This document shows, one piece after another, positions 56,369 through 64,000 of a DNA stretch of 64,000 bases. Origin of the DNA: FEN-1297 sp963710735. GTDB lineage: Bacteria > Bacteroidota > Ignavibacteria > Ignavibacteriales > Ignavibacteriaceae. The stretch spans positions 248,001 to 312,000 of the forward strand of contig CAVQBN010000006.1 of the NCBI GenBank assembly GCA_963710735.1, given 5' to 3'. The position numbers and the translations under genes were made by a program. Each line of letters starts with the position of its first letter. Positions within the stretch are counted from its first letter, which is position 1. The notes beneath the pieces were generated by a model. It searched no databases, had not been told where the DNA came from, and was given only the letters and a program-made list of their open reading frames with translations.

Positions 56369-57193
56369 TTATTCTTTTTTAAGCATTACTAATCCAATAA
56401 TTCCCCATAAACTAAAGAAAAGAGGAAATACTAACATTCCCCACATTTCATTTAATAAATGTCCGAAAAGCTTGTCTTTCCCAAGCATAAAAAGAATTGA
56501 AAGTAAAATAAACAGAAAAAATGTAGCTATGCTTATTGTTTTATAAAGAAAGTACTTTTCCCTTTCATTGAATTTTCGTTTTTGCTTGTTTTTAGTTTTG
56601 CTTTTATAATCATAAACATAGACAATCAAAAGAAGAGGGTATACAAAAGTATATAGACTGCCCTCGAGAATTTGATAATAAGCGAAACCAAAAAAGAAAA
56701 TTCCTATGACAATAATTAAGATAAAAAAGCTTCGTTTTATTTCGATATACGAATCAGAGTTGAATAAATTGATAATGGATTTTCTAAAATTTGAGATACC
56801 GTTCTCTGCCCATCCCAGATTAAACATAATTAAACCGAATATTGAGTGAAGTAATAACCACAATGGTATTAAATATATCGGTAAAAATTGTTTAAAGGAT
56901 TGCCCAGTATAAGTTTTAATATTATTTCCATAGAAAAATCCTAAGATTAAAAAAACTAATGGTAAAATTGCAGATAAACCCAACGCAACTTTCCATATTG
57001 CCCAATTCATTTCATTCTGAGTTTGCTTTTTCCTTTGGAAAAAGTTCACAAAAAACATGAAAACTAAAAAGTATATTGCATAAGCAATGTCTAAAACTAC
57101 TGTAGTTATATGGATAAAGAAGCAAATTACTGGAAAAATCATAAATATAATTCCAGATAACAATTCAATAAAAAATATTTTTTTTAAGTTCAT
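56369..57193 (-). CDS. Integral membrane protein paired with an XRE regulator remnant
   Basis: 274 aa from ATG 57193, chosen for the AGGAG just before it; an upstream in-frame start lacks a site. Eight or so hydrophobic helices (FIELLSGIIFMIFPVICFFI; LGLSAILPLVFLILGFF; SIATFFLFILLSILFML). Small XRE regulators of the YozG type are often followed by such multi-pass proteins. Here the regulator is broken by a stop. Family and substrate not recognised. Confidence 0.75.
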   Translation of the reverse strand: MNLKKIFFIELLSGIIFMIFPVICFFIHITTVVLDIAYAIYFLVFMFFVNFFQRKKQTQNEMNWAIWKVALGLSAILPLVFLILGFFYGNNIKTYTGQSFKQFLPIYLIPLWLLLHSIFGLIMFNLGWAENGISNFRKSIINLFNSDSYIEIKRSFFILIIVIGIFFFGFAYYQILEGSLYTFVYPLLLIVYVYDYKSKTKNKQKRKFNEREKYFLYKTISIATFFLFILLSILFMLGKDKLFGHLLNEMWGMLVFPLFFSLWGIIGLVMLKKE

Positions 57194-57200
57194 TTTTCTC

Positions 57201-57389
57201 CTAATTAAAAAATATCTCTTCAACTAATTTCCTGAACAATTTTGATATTTTAAGAGCAATTTGTAAACTTAGATCATATTTCCCAGGTTCAATTGCATTT
57301 ATAGTTTGACGGAAAACATTTTATATTTTTGCCAGTCCTTCTTGCGATAATCCTCGTTCGGTACGTAAATATGCTAAATTATTTTTCAC
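57201..57389 (-). pseudogene. XRE-family HTH regulator with one in-frame stop
   Basis: 63-codon frame from GTG 57389, found by hand translation. KNNLAYLRTERGLSQEGLAKI, stop, NVFRQTINAIEPGKYD, LSLQIALKISKLF and VEEIFFN match a short XRE regulator. The usual form at the break is KILNVSRQTI, so a TTA to TAA change explains the stop. The frame is otherwise kept to its own stop, which lies 7 bases before the membrane-protein start. A recent nonsense mutation, or a sequencing error, is likely. Confidence 0.7.
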
Positions 57390-57440
57390 ATTAAATTATC
57401 TAATTTTAATAATAACATTGTACATAACTATACTAATGTT

Positions 57441-57700
57441 GCATGTATTATTTAACTAAGAAACGTAGTTGTGCATGCAACTGCATACCTATCATCCGGG
57501 GATAATTCTTTTCGATTTGTACTTATAGTGGCTAATCCTAACCATCACCCCCAATCATCATTATTACGCGGTCATTAGATAAATGTTGTTATAACTTAAA
57601 TAATTTTCTCATAAAAAACAGAAATAATTTTAAAGAGCAAGATTTTTAGCCCAGCATAATAAGTCTTTTATTATACGGAGAAACGCGGAGGAAATAATTT
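57441..57700. repeat. Imperfect ~265-bp dispersed repeat, copy 2
   Basis: Second copy of the element at 52271-52540, same orientation; by eye about two thirds of bases agree, with several short indels. Shared blocks include GCATGTATTATTTA, CCCCAATCATCATTATT and AACTTAAATAATTTTCTCAT. With copy 1 it brackets the segment holding oxyR, katG and the XRE/membrane pair. It fills most of the 468-base gap before the next gene. Confidence 0.7.
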
Positions 57701-57857
57701 TTTTAGTTCGTGTGACACACTATAACATTTGTTTGCTGCACGGAAAAAACTAAAATAAACGATTGACGAAAGTTCAAATAACGCTTATTTTATTCCCTTA
57801 AAATTAAACCACGTAGCGGATCTAATAATACTATTAAATTTTAACGGAGAAACTTAT

Positions 57858-58448
57858 ATGAGTATAGGAGAAATCGGGATTGTTCCTAATGATACTTTTG
57901 TATCCAAAATAGAAGTAACAAAACAATGGTGGGTGTTAATTCCTCTGGCTATTATGATTGCTGCCATAATAAGTCATGTACTCTGGTTTATTAATTTCGT
58001 TCATGTATTAGGCGGAATATTATGGACAGGCACAGACTTGTTTATGGGTTTTATGATCGGCCCGATAATGAGAAGGATAACTATACAGGCCCGCCGCGAA
58101 GTTATTCTCCGTCTGATGCCGAAGATGCTTTTTTATATGCCTCTTCTTGCTATAATTACTACAACTGCCGGCTGGTATATGGCCGAATGGCTGGGATTTT
58201 TTACGCTGCCGTTCCCAACCGCATGGTGGCTTGTTGCAGCGCTTTCAATAGTAGCGATATTAACAATACAAGGACTTGGTATTTTACTTCCTACAAATCT
58301 TAAAATTTATTTCGAGATGCGAAAAGTAAAACCGGACGGGCAAAGAATTCAAAAGTTAATGAAGACTTATGTACGTGTAGTTGCAATACAGGGACTAATG
58401 CAAATAGGAATTATAGTTGTGATGTCGAGATTTGCAACGGGAGTTTAA
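57858..58448 (+). CDS. Four- to five-helix membrane protein, CopD/DUF2269-like
   Basis: 196 aa. Helices: VLIPLAIMIAAIISHVLWFI; FVHVLGGILWTGTDLFMGFM; MLFYMPLLAIITTTAGWYM; WWLVAALSIVAILTIQGLGI; VVAIQGLMQIGIIVVMS. His in HVLWFINFVHVLGG and conserved GW resemble CopD/DUF2269-type proteins that may bind heme or copper, but the family is uncertain. GGAG precedes ATG 57858. Confidence 0.65.
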   Translation: MSIGEIGIVPNDTFVSKIEVTKQWWVLIPLAIMIAAIISHVLWFINFVHVLGGILWTGTDLFMGFMIGPIMRRITIQARREVILRLMPKMLFYMPLLAIITTTAGWYMAEWLGFFTLPFPTAWWLVAALSIVAILTIQGLGILLPTNLKIYFEMRKVKPDGQRIQKLMKTYVRVVAIQGLMQIGIIVVMSRFATGV

Positions 58449-58461
58449 AATAAGCATGAAT

Positions 58462-58522
58462 GCATGGCTGTATGGTTGCATGTTTGAATGAATGCATGTT
58501 TTAAAATTTCATGCAGCCATGC
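58462..58522. repeat. GCATG-rich inverted repeat between convergent genes
   Basis: Arms GCATGGCTG (58462-58470) and CAGCCATGC (58514-58522) are perfectly complementary. Between them GCATG recurs. The element lies between the 57858 membrane gene and the 3' end of the hexosaminidase gene and may act as a terminator for both. Confidence 0.5.
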
Positions 58523-58528
58523 TTCTTA

Positions 58529-58712
58529 CTATTTTGTCTTGACTGCTTTAATCAATTTTTCGATGGCTGAAACCATTTCTAGTTCTACCTGTCCATAAGG
58601 TTTTTTTGCAGCTTTAATTAATTCCATTTTTTTATCGACCCAATTTGTATCAACTGTTTTATTATCTGAAATAAGTTTGACTGCTTCTAAACCGGCATCT
58701 GAAATATCTTTT
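58529..58712 (-). pseudogene. C-terminal tail of the GH20 hexosaminidase, out of frame
   Basis: After a one-base excess in the four-A run at 58709-58712 (given strand TTTT), the coding frame continues DISDAGLEAVKLISDNK, then NWVDKKMELIKAAKKPYG, and ends AVKTK at a TAG at 58529. The composition and helix pattern match the usual C-terminal helix of these enzymes. Without the extra base it continues the upstream fragment (EPMSEEFK-DISDAG). Confidence 0.75.
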
Positions 58713-59561
58713 AAATTCTTCGGACATCGGTTCTATCTCTCTTAATATCGGTGAATCATTTATTGTCTTTTCAAGATCAGAATAATTGTCCTTCCAAAGA
58801 TTCAGCCAGAAAGTAATACTTTCCTTAAACTCATTATTACCTTTTAAGAATTCATCAACATAGTTCCTAAAATGTCTGTCAATTTCGGATTCCGGCCTGG
58901 CTGCATCTACAACTCGCGTGTATGGTGAATAGGCTGTATAATGTATTCCCTGGGAATGACGGCGATAGCCTTTTACCGGTTCGACAACATTTACAAAATT
59001 CTTTAACGCAGTTATGTCATGGTTGTTAGTCAATCTTCTCAGCATCATATCATAATTTTTAATTTGGGTAAGTCCGTAATCTTCAAGCTCATAATTTATT
59101 ATATCAAGCCTTCTATACATATCATCAACATTTCTTACGGAGTCGGGTGACCAAAATCTTTCAGCAATTGCAGCAGTTCTAGGCCAAATTCTTGAATCGA
59201 TATTTTCCGGGGTAACCAGCTCGGCCCACTGAGTTGCTTCTCCTCCTAAAATATTTTTCCTTACATCTTCACTTAAGTTAGAGTCCGGCGGAATGGGATC
59301 AATTAAATAATGATAAGATGCCGGGCGCATAAGATCGATGTAATATCCATTTGATAAAATTCCCATGTAGCCTTTTCTTGCAGCAGCAAACAATGCTTTT
59401 TGCCCGCGCCATGACTGGATTACGATATTATTGGGCATTCCCGGCTGAAGTATTTCATCCCATCCTATCATTTTTTTATGATGCTTTGTTAAAATTTTAA
59501 GAATCTTTTTATTAAAATATGTTTGAAGATCGGCAGTAGTAGGGATTTTATGTTTCTTCAT
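58662..59561 (-). CDS. GH20 beta-N-acetylhexosaminidase, middle part (frameshifted gene)
   Basis: 299-residue frame. MIGWDEILQPG and IQSWRGQKA are barrel strands of the GH20 domain; GEATQWAELVTP and RTAAIAERFWSP hold conserved active-site tryptophans and structural residues. Its own start has no ribosome site, and one base removed from the run at 59562-59565 joins it to the upstream fragment as IVGF-MKKHKIPTTADL. A second break near 58709 removes the true C-terminus. Confidence 0.85.
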   Translation of the reverse strand: MKKHKIPTTADLQTYFNKKILKILTKHHKKMIGWDEILQPGMPNNIVIQSWRGQKALFAAARKGYMGILSNGYYIDLMRPASYHYLIDPIPPDSNLSEDVRKNILGGEATQWAELVTPENIDSRIWPRTAAIAERFWSPDSVRNVDDMYRRLDIINYELEDYGLTQIKNYDMMLRRLTNNHDITALKNFVNVVEPVKGYRRHSQGIHYTAYSPYTRVVDAARPESEIDRHFRNYVDEFLKGNNEFKESITFWLNLWKDNYSDLEKTINDSPILREIEPMSEEFKRYFRCRFRSSQTYFR

Positions 59562-60576
59562 AAAAGCCTACAATCGATTTATTTGCTTTCCAATCCTTAC
59601 CGTTATTTTCATCGCCGCCAATATGAAAATATTCGTCGGGAAAAAGCTTTGCCATCTCTCCGAATAAATTATCCAGAAATTTATATGTGGCAGGTATAGT
59701 AGGATTAAAAACAGCATTAAAAACTCCCCAGCTTAGAGCTACAAAATACGGCCCGGGTGCGCTTGCTAATTCCGGGTGGGAAACAAACCAGCTTTGAGTA
59801 TGAGAAGGCACATCGAACTCCGGTATTATTCTAATTCCCCTTGCATCAGCATAAGCAATTATATCTTTAATTTGTGCTTGTGTAAAATATTGGCCGTCGG
59901 AACCTAGCTTTGTCAGTTCGGGATAAATTTTACTTTCAACTCTAAATCCCTGGTCATCACTTAAATGTAAATGAAGAACATTCATCTTTAAAAAAGCCAT
60001 TCCGTCAAGATTTCTTTTGATTACAGCAACCGGCATAAAATGGCGGCTTACATCAATCATTAAACCTCTCCAAGGGAAACGCGGATGATCAATTATTTTA
60101 ACCGCCGGTATATAGTAACCTTCCGTATCAACACTCAGTAATTGAATAAACGTCTGCAGCCCGTGAATAGCGCCGAGATCAGTCTCTGCATTTAATTCAA
60201 CTTTTTGCGGAGTAACTAAAAGTGTGTAGGATTCTTTTTCATGAATCCCGAGTTTTCCCGGTTCTTTGCAATTAATAATAAAATTTGAAGTATCGCTTTT
60301 GCTTGTGTCCGTAATAAAATCCTGGTGAAAGAATAATCCCGTTCTGCCTGATAAATGTCTTAACATTCGTGTTGCGGCTCCATACATTCTTTTATTTGGA
60401 TTTCCTAATACAGAAATTGAGAATAAAGTATCCAATCTGAATTTACCCTGCATTAAAATTGTTTTTGCAGGGACAGGCATTAAGTTTAACTCTTCTGTCT
60501 GTTCTTGTGCATTTATTATTGTTGTAACAAGAAAAAAGGTAATTAAAAAAATTATGTGGATTTTTGAATACTTCAT
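59548..60576 (-). CDS. GH20 beta-N-acetylhexosaminidase, N-terminal part (frameshifted gene)
   Basis: 342 aa with a signal peptide (IHIIFLITFFLVTTIINAQ). An N-terminal GH20b-type domain (~25-150) leads to the catalytic barrel. FPWRGLMIDVSRHFMP opens it, HLHLSDDQGFRVE follows, and FHIGGDENNG holds the catalytic Asp-Glu pair that uses the substrate N-acetyl group. It stops 8 codons after leaving frame at 59562-59565. When intact the whole enzyme (about 680 residues) would remove terminal GlcNAc/GalNAc from chitin or peptidoglycan fragments outside the cytoplasm. Confidence 0.9.
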   Translation of the reverse strand: MKYSKIHIIFLITFFLVTTIINAQEQTEELNLMPVPAKTILMQGKFRLDTLFSISVLGNPNKRMYGAATRMLRHLSGRTGLFFHQDFITDTSKSDTSNFIINCKEPGKLGIHEKESYTLLVTPQKVELNAETDLGAIHGLQTFIQLLSVDTEGYYIPAVKIIDHPRFPWRGLMIDVSRHFMPVAVIKRNLDGMAFLKMNVLHLHLSDDQGFRVESKIYPELTKLGSDGQYFTQAQIKDIIAYADARGIRIIPEFDVPSHTQSWFVSHPELASAPGPYFVALSWGVFNAVFNPTIPATYKFLDNLFGEMAKLFPDEYFHIGGDENNGKDWKANKSIVGFYEET

Positions 60577-60598
60577 TTTTCTTTTCCCATTTATGTAA

Positions 60599-61771
60599 TT
60601 ATTTAAATGATTTAGTATTGATTATATTTTTTAATTCATCAAGTGCAAAAAGAATTTCATCATCAGTATTATAAAAATGCGGAGCCAGGCGAATTCCAGC
60701 ACCTTCACGATAATCTATTAATATATTTCTCTTAATTAATTCTTTAGATATTTCATACGAATCAGGCATATCAAGAGTTACAGTTCCGCCTCTAACTTTA
60801 GAGTCCAAAGGAGTATTAATTCTATAACCTTCTTTTTGAGCTTCGGAAATAATTAAAGACGTTTGATGAATTGACTTATTTCTTATTTTATCTACTCCAA
60901 CAGCAGTAACAATCTTCGGCCCTTCCTGTGCAGAGTATAAAGCCGGGATTGAAGGAGTGCCGTTCATAAATCTATAAGCATTATCTGCATATTCCATTTT
61001 CTCATTAAATGCAAAAGGATTTTTATGGGCAATCCAGCCTGTAATATTAGGTTCCAGTGTGTTTCTAAACCCGGGTTTAATCCAGAGGAAAGCACCTCCT
61101 GGTCCGCCGCACAGCCATTTTAATACGCCTCCGATTAATACATCAACTCCTAACTTCTTAACATCAATCTCAATTGTACCGACAGAATGGTAAGCATCCA
61201 AAATAACCAGAGCGCCGACCGAGTGAGCTTTTTCTACAATTGATTTTACATCCACAATATATGCACTTTTAAATAAGACATGAGATATTGGAACAAGCAA
61301 TGTATTTTCATCAATAGCATTAAGTACTTTTTCTGTCGGGAAAGTGATGCCGTCATCCGATTTATATATTTCAACTATTGCCCCTTCATTTTGCGCAAGC
61401 TTTTCATAAACATACATGTCAGAAGGAAATTCTAAATTTGAATATACTACCTTGTTTCTCTTTGTCTTAAAATTAAAAGATGATATTAATATTGCCTGCA
61501 TAGTTGAAATATTCGGATGCATTGAGATTTCATTTGGTGATGCGCCAATTAATGGAGCTATTATATTTCCTACTTTTAACGATAATCCCCACCATTCTTC
61601 TTCCCAGGCATTTACACCTTTCGTTGCCCAAATTTCAGCATAATCATGCATCTTAGTATAAACAGATTTTGGCATAGCGCCAAGTGAATTTGAAATTAAA
61701 TAAGTGTTAGTATTAAGTATTGGAAATTCTTCCCGCCATTTTAAAAGTAGATCATCTTTAATTGAGTTCAT
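60599..61771 (-). CDS. Kynureninase-like class V aminotransferase
   Basis: 390-aa PLP enzyme of the class V aminotransferase/kynureninase-like group. TYLISNSLGAMP at the N-terminus, LDAYHSVGTIEID with the cofactor Asp, and the Schiff-base lysine in GGVLKWLCGGPGGAFLW near residue 218. The tail VRGGTVTLDMP then DYREGAGIRLAPHFYN is typical of kynureninase-like enzymes. The true substrate (kynurenine, cysteine or other) is not certain. Starts 17 bases after the glycosyltransferase gene's corrected stop and ends 22 bases before the hexosaminidase start, so the three form one operon. Confidence 0.85.
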   Translation of the reverse strand: MNSIKDDLLLKWREEFPILNTNTYLISNSLGAMPKSVYTKMHDYAEIWATKGVNAWEEEWWGLSLKVGNIIAPLIGASPNEISMHPNISTMQAILISSFNFKTKRNKVVYSNLEFPSDMYVYEKLAQNEGAIVEIYKSDDGITFPTEKVLNAIDENTLLVPISHVLFKSAYIVDVKSIVEKAHSVGALVILDAYHSVGTIEIDVKKLGVDVLIGGVLKWLCGGPGGAFLWIKPGFRNTLEPNITGWIAHKNPFAFNEKMEYADNAYRFMNGTPSIPALYSAQEGPKIVTAVGVDKIRNKSIHQTSLIISEAQKEGYRINTPLDSKVRGGTVTLDMPDSYEISKELIKRNILIDYREGAGIRLAPHFYNTDDEILFALDELKNIINTKSFK

Positions 61772-61788
61772 TTGTTTATCCGGTAATT

Positions 61789-61979
61789 TTAATACAATAT
61801 TTTATAAACGCTCCAAAATGCTGATTTCTCCATATTTAACAAATTCAAATTTTCTATTTTATAATATTTAAACATAGCATTAGGTAGGACTAAATATTTA
61901 ATTGAATTTTCTTTTAAATAGTTTATATCAAATTTAGCCAATTTATTAAATTTTAAAAATTTATTATCCTTCAGAGGCC
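61789..61979 (-). pseudogene. C-terminal tail of the membrane glycosyltransferase, out of frame
   Basis: The 3' flank of the glycosyltransferase frame is coding in another frame: RPLKDNKFLKFNKLAKFDIN, then YLKENSIKYLVLPNAMFKYY and a stop at 61789. A single base missing around 61986-62003 would put it in frame (QLRILFKRVVRPLKDNK). The corrected end leaves a normal 17-base gap to the next gene. Confidence 0.7.
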
Positions 61980-63305
61980 TTACAACTCTTTTAAATAAAT
62001 CCGGAGTTGAGATGAAACCATTACATCAACAAAATGCCAATCAAATGAAACAATCAAAATTTTATTATTCTTGAAATCGTCAATATTCTCATTTACTAAA
62101 CGATTTATGTACTTACCTGTTTTAAGGTCAGAATAGGTAAAATATGAAGTTGAAGAATGCATTAAATCTTGTTTAACAAAGAATAAAATCAATATAAGGG
62201 ATATAATACTAAAAATTATAACATTAAGATGTTTAATTGGAAATCTTTCTCTAAGGAATAAAGTTAAAAGCTGCGATGAAAAGGGCAATAACAAAATACT
62301 CCAGCTGCAAGCAATTCGCCAATAATTATGAGAAGGCATAGTCTTCCCCAATAAAGCGAACAATGACATGGTAGAGAGGGATAGGAAGAATAATATCAAA
62401 TATTGACTAATAATTTTATTTTTTAAGCTAAGCAAGATCAATGAAACTATACCAATAATATTCAAAGACAAGAGATTTAGTTTAAAGAATTGTACTAATG
62501 GGTTATAACTTAAACCATCAATGAATGTCTTAGGTTTAAATTCCCCTGTAACAATGCTTACAAATCCAAATAGTTTACCAGATTCAAAATAATCCAAAAT
62601 TATCCAGACAACAGGAAAACTAAACAGAATAATTGAAGCGATTAAAATTACTTTATAATTTTTATTTAAGGTTTTCTCCTTATACTGAAAATAAATTAAT
62701 ACAAATAGAAAGCTAAAAGAATAAATCCATCCTTCATATCTGACAGTATCTGAAAAGAAAAGAAAAACGCATGCAATTATTAATGAAGCCAAATCTTTTT
62801 TATTTAACCATCTAACAAAAAAAGAAAAGGCGCCCACTATAAAGAAGAAAAACATAATCTCCATTAAAGGTAAAACACTTAATATCAGTACCGGGGTAAA
62901 TATGGAGCTAAGAAAAGCGGTTATAATCGTGATAATCTGATCGTGAAATAATTCATGGGATAAGTATGTTATGCCCAACAAGGTTAGGATGCCAAAACCC
63001 ATGCTTATAATTCTTGGCACAATTAAAAGATTGTGAAAGAAATTAAAAAAAGACCCTACAAATAATTTGTAAAAAGGCAGCCAGACAAAATTTTCATGAA
63101 ATAAATGCCTGCTCCATTGATATGCTTGTAAAGTATGAATTGATTCATCAGCAGAAACAGAATAAAATCCATTTGATATCAAAGTAATTTGGATCAATAA
63201 TAATATAATTACTGCACCAATAATTCCAGTACTATTGACCAGCAATATTTGTTTCTTACTTTTATCATCACCTTTAAAGGAATATTTTTCTTCAATTATT
63301 TCCAA
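61980..63305 (-). CDS. GT39/PMT-like membrane glycosyltransferase (3' end frameshifted)
   Basis: 441 residues in frame, about ten membrane helices. The first periplasmic loop has YSVSADESIHTLQAYQWSRH, with the acidic motif expected of the ArnT/PMT-like glycosyltransferase C family. A lipid-linked sugar donor is likely. The start is a TTG at 63305 without a clear ribosome site. The protein ends early (SSQLRIYLKEL) because of a one-base deletion; the tail continues to 61789 in another frame. Confidence 0.78.
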   Translation of the reverse strand: MEIIEEKYSFKGDDKSKKQILLVNSTGIIGAVIILLLIQITLISNGFYSVSADESIHTLQAYQWSRHLFHENFVWLPFYKLFVGSFFNFFHNLLIVPRIISMGFGILTLLGITYLSHELFHDQIITIITAFLSSIFTPVLILSVLPLMEIMFFFFIVGAFSFFVRWLNKKDLASLIIACVFLFFSDTVRYEGWIYSFSFLFVLIYFQYKEKTLNKNYKVILIASIILFSFPVVWIILDYFESGKLFGFVSIVTGEFKPKTFIDGLSYNPLVQFFKLNLLSLNIIGIVSLILLSLKNKIISQYLILFFLSLSTMSLFALLGKTMPSHNYWRIACSWSILLLPFSSQLLTLFLRERFPIKHLNVIIFSIISLILILFFVKQDLMHSSTSYFTYSDLKTGKYINRLVNENIDDFKNNKILIVSFDWHFVDVMVSSQLRIYLKEL

Positions 63306-63525
63306 ATCTTTACAATTTTAATTAAGAAATTTTGTTTATTAATTTACTTTACAATCAAACAAGATTTAAATATTTCAGCTTAAAAGAATTTACTTAGTTA
63401 GCGGATAACCATTTAATACCACTAGGATCTAAATTATGATTTCTTTAATCGGTTAAACTATAAAAATTAAATATTTAATATCCATACTTTTTTCAGAAAG
63501 TTGGTGATGATTAGTTCAAAAAATT

Positions 63526-64000
63526 TTACCATGCATAAGCTTCCGGTGCTTGATTACCAGGTCCCGGCCATATCTCATCGAGTTTCTTTAGAACATCCTC
63601 AGAAAGTTTAATTTTAACAGCTTCAACACTCTGTTCAAACTGTTCCAGAGTTCTCGGACCAATAATAGGTGAAGTAATAACCGGATTATTTAACATCCAG
63701 GCTAAAGCAACATCAGCAGGTTTTATATTAATTTCTTTACAAAGTTTTTCGTAAGCTTCGATCTGGGGACGAAGTTTTTCTACAGACTTCTGAAGTGCTT
63801 CCCGGCTTCTTCTTTGACCTTCATCTATTTTTCCTAGAACTCCGCAAAGAATACCGCCGCCTAACGGACTCCAGGGTATTACCCCAACACCCATTGCTTT
63901 ACAAGCAGGCAGAACTTCCAATTCGACATGCCTGTTCCTTAAACTGTAAATACTTTGTTCCGAAACCAATCCCAAAAAGTTTCTTTGCTTTGCAATATAA
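63526..64000 (-). CDS. Aldo/keto reductase, N-terminus beyond the window
   Basis: About 158 C-terminal residues of an NAD(P)H-dependent aldo/keto reductase; the frame is open to the right edge (YIAKQRNFLGLVSEQSIYSL). MGVGVIPWSPLGGGILCG, ADVALAWMLNNPVITSPIIGPRT and QFEQSVEA are the cofactor-binding C-terminal strands. Catalytic Asp, Tyr, Lys and His lie off the edge. Substrate unknown. Confidence 0.9.
   Translation of the reverse strand, partial: YIAKQRNFLGLVSEQSIYSLRNRHVELEVLPACKAMGVGVIPWSPLGGGILCGVLGKIDEGQRRSREALQKSVEKLRPQIEAYEKLCKEINIKPADVALAWMLNNPVITSPIIGPRTLEQFEQSVEAVKIKLSEDVLKKLDEIWPGPGNQAPEAYAW

Noticed and set aside
52271..57700. CRISPR or transposon
   Set aside because: Only two long, diverged copies; no regular short repeats, no transposase frame, no clear terminal inverted repeats.

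Overview
The window looks like an AT-rich chromosome segment of a member of the Ignavibacteria/Melioribacter branch of Bacteroidota-Chlorobi. That placement is an inference from gene content and style: an electron-bifurcating-type [FeFe] hydrogenase, heme-binding sensor kinases next to HybA/NrfD/multiheme cytochrome modules, TonB-free beta-barrel and LolA-like envelope genes, and weak Shine-Dalgarno sites. No rRNA, tRNA, CRISPR array, insertion sequence or phage was found.

Layout. 1-5.4 kb: minus-strand hydrogenase operon hydC-hydB-hydA (hydA runs off the left edge; hydC is frameshifted), preceded by the maturase gene hydF. 5.8-16.8 kb: housekeeping and accessory genes (secreted pullulanase-like enzyme, fumarase, two cytidylate-kinase-like paralogues, TerB-like protein, threonine dehydrogenase and its partner ligase). 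16.9-34.7 kb: the most unusual region. A minus-strand operon encodes a small membrane protein, a membrane-anchored GcvH-like protein, a four-cluster ferredoxin, NrfD, a four-cysteine GcvH-like protein, a heme-sensor histidine kinase, an NtrC-type regulator and an archaemetzincin. It is followed by a shrunken duplicate (GcvH fragment, four-cysteine GcvH-like protein, NtrC paralogue lacking GAFTGA). Facing away from it, a plus-strand operon encodes a Tat-exported ferredoxin, a second NrfD, a 13-heme cytochrome, a second heme-sensor kinase with a zinc-ribbon-like insert in its ATPase domain, and two receiver-GcvH fusion proteins. I infer a quinone-linked electron transfer system with built-in redox signalling. 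GcvH-like domains that cannot carry lipoate are its recurring parts.

34.8-42.5 kb: macrodomain protein, EamA transporter, SDR, two ATP-grasp genes (one frameshifted), glutamine synthetase, enolase. 42.8-50.1 kb: an envelope operon (LolA-like, two FtsX-type permeases, ATPase, beta-barrel protein) divergent from a TetR regulator, with a matching operator palindrome at each promoter. 50-58 kb: a PIN/ImmA-type toxin-antitoxin-like pair, a divergent oxyR-katG pair, two copies of a ~265-bp imperfect repeat flanking oxyR-katG, and two decayed genes (GNAT remnant, XRE regulator with a stop). 58.5-64 kb: a doubly frameshifted GH20 hexosaminidase, a kynureninase-like enzyme, a membrane glycosyltransferase with a frameshifted tail, and an aldo/keto reductase cut by the right edge.

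Five separate single-base length differences in short homopolymers break otherwise intact reading frames. Either the assembly has indel errors or several genes are freshly inactivated.
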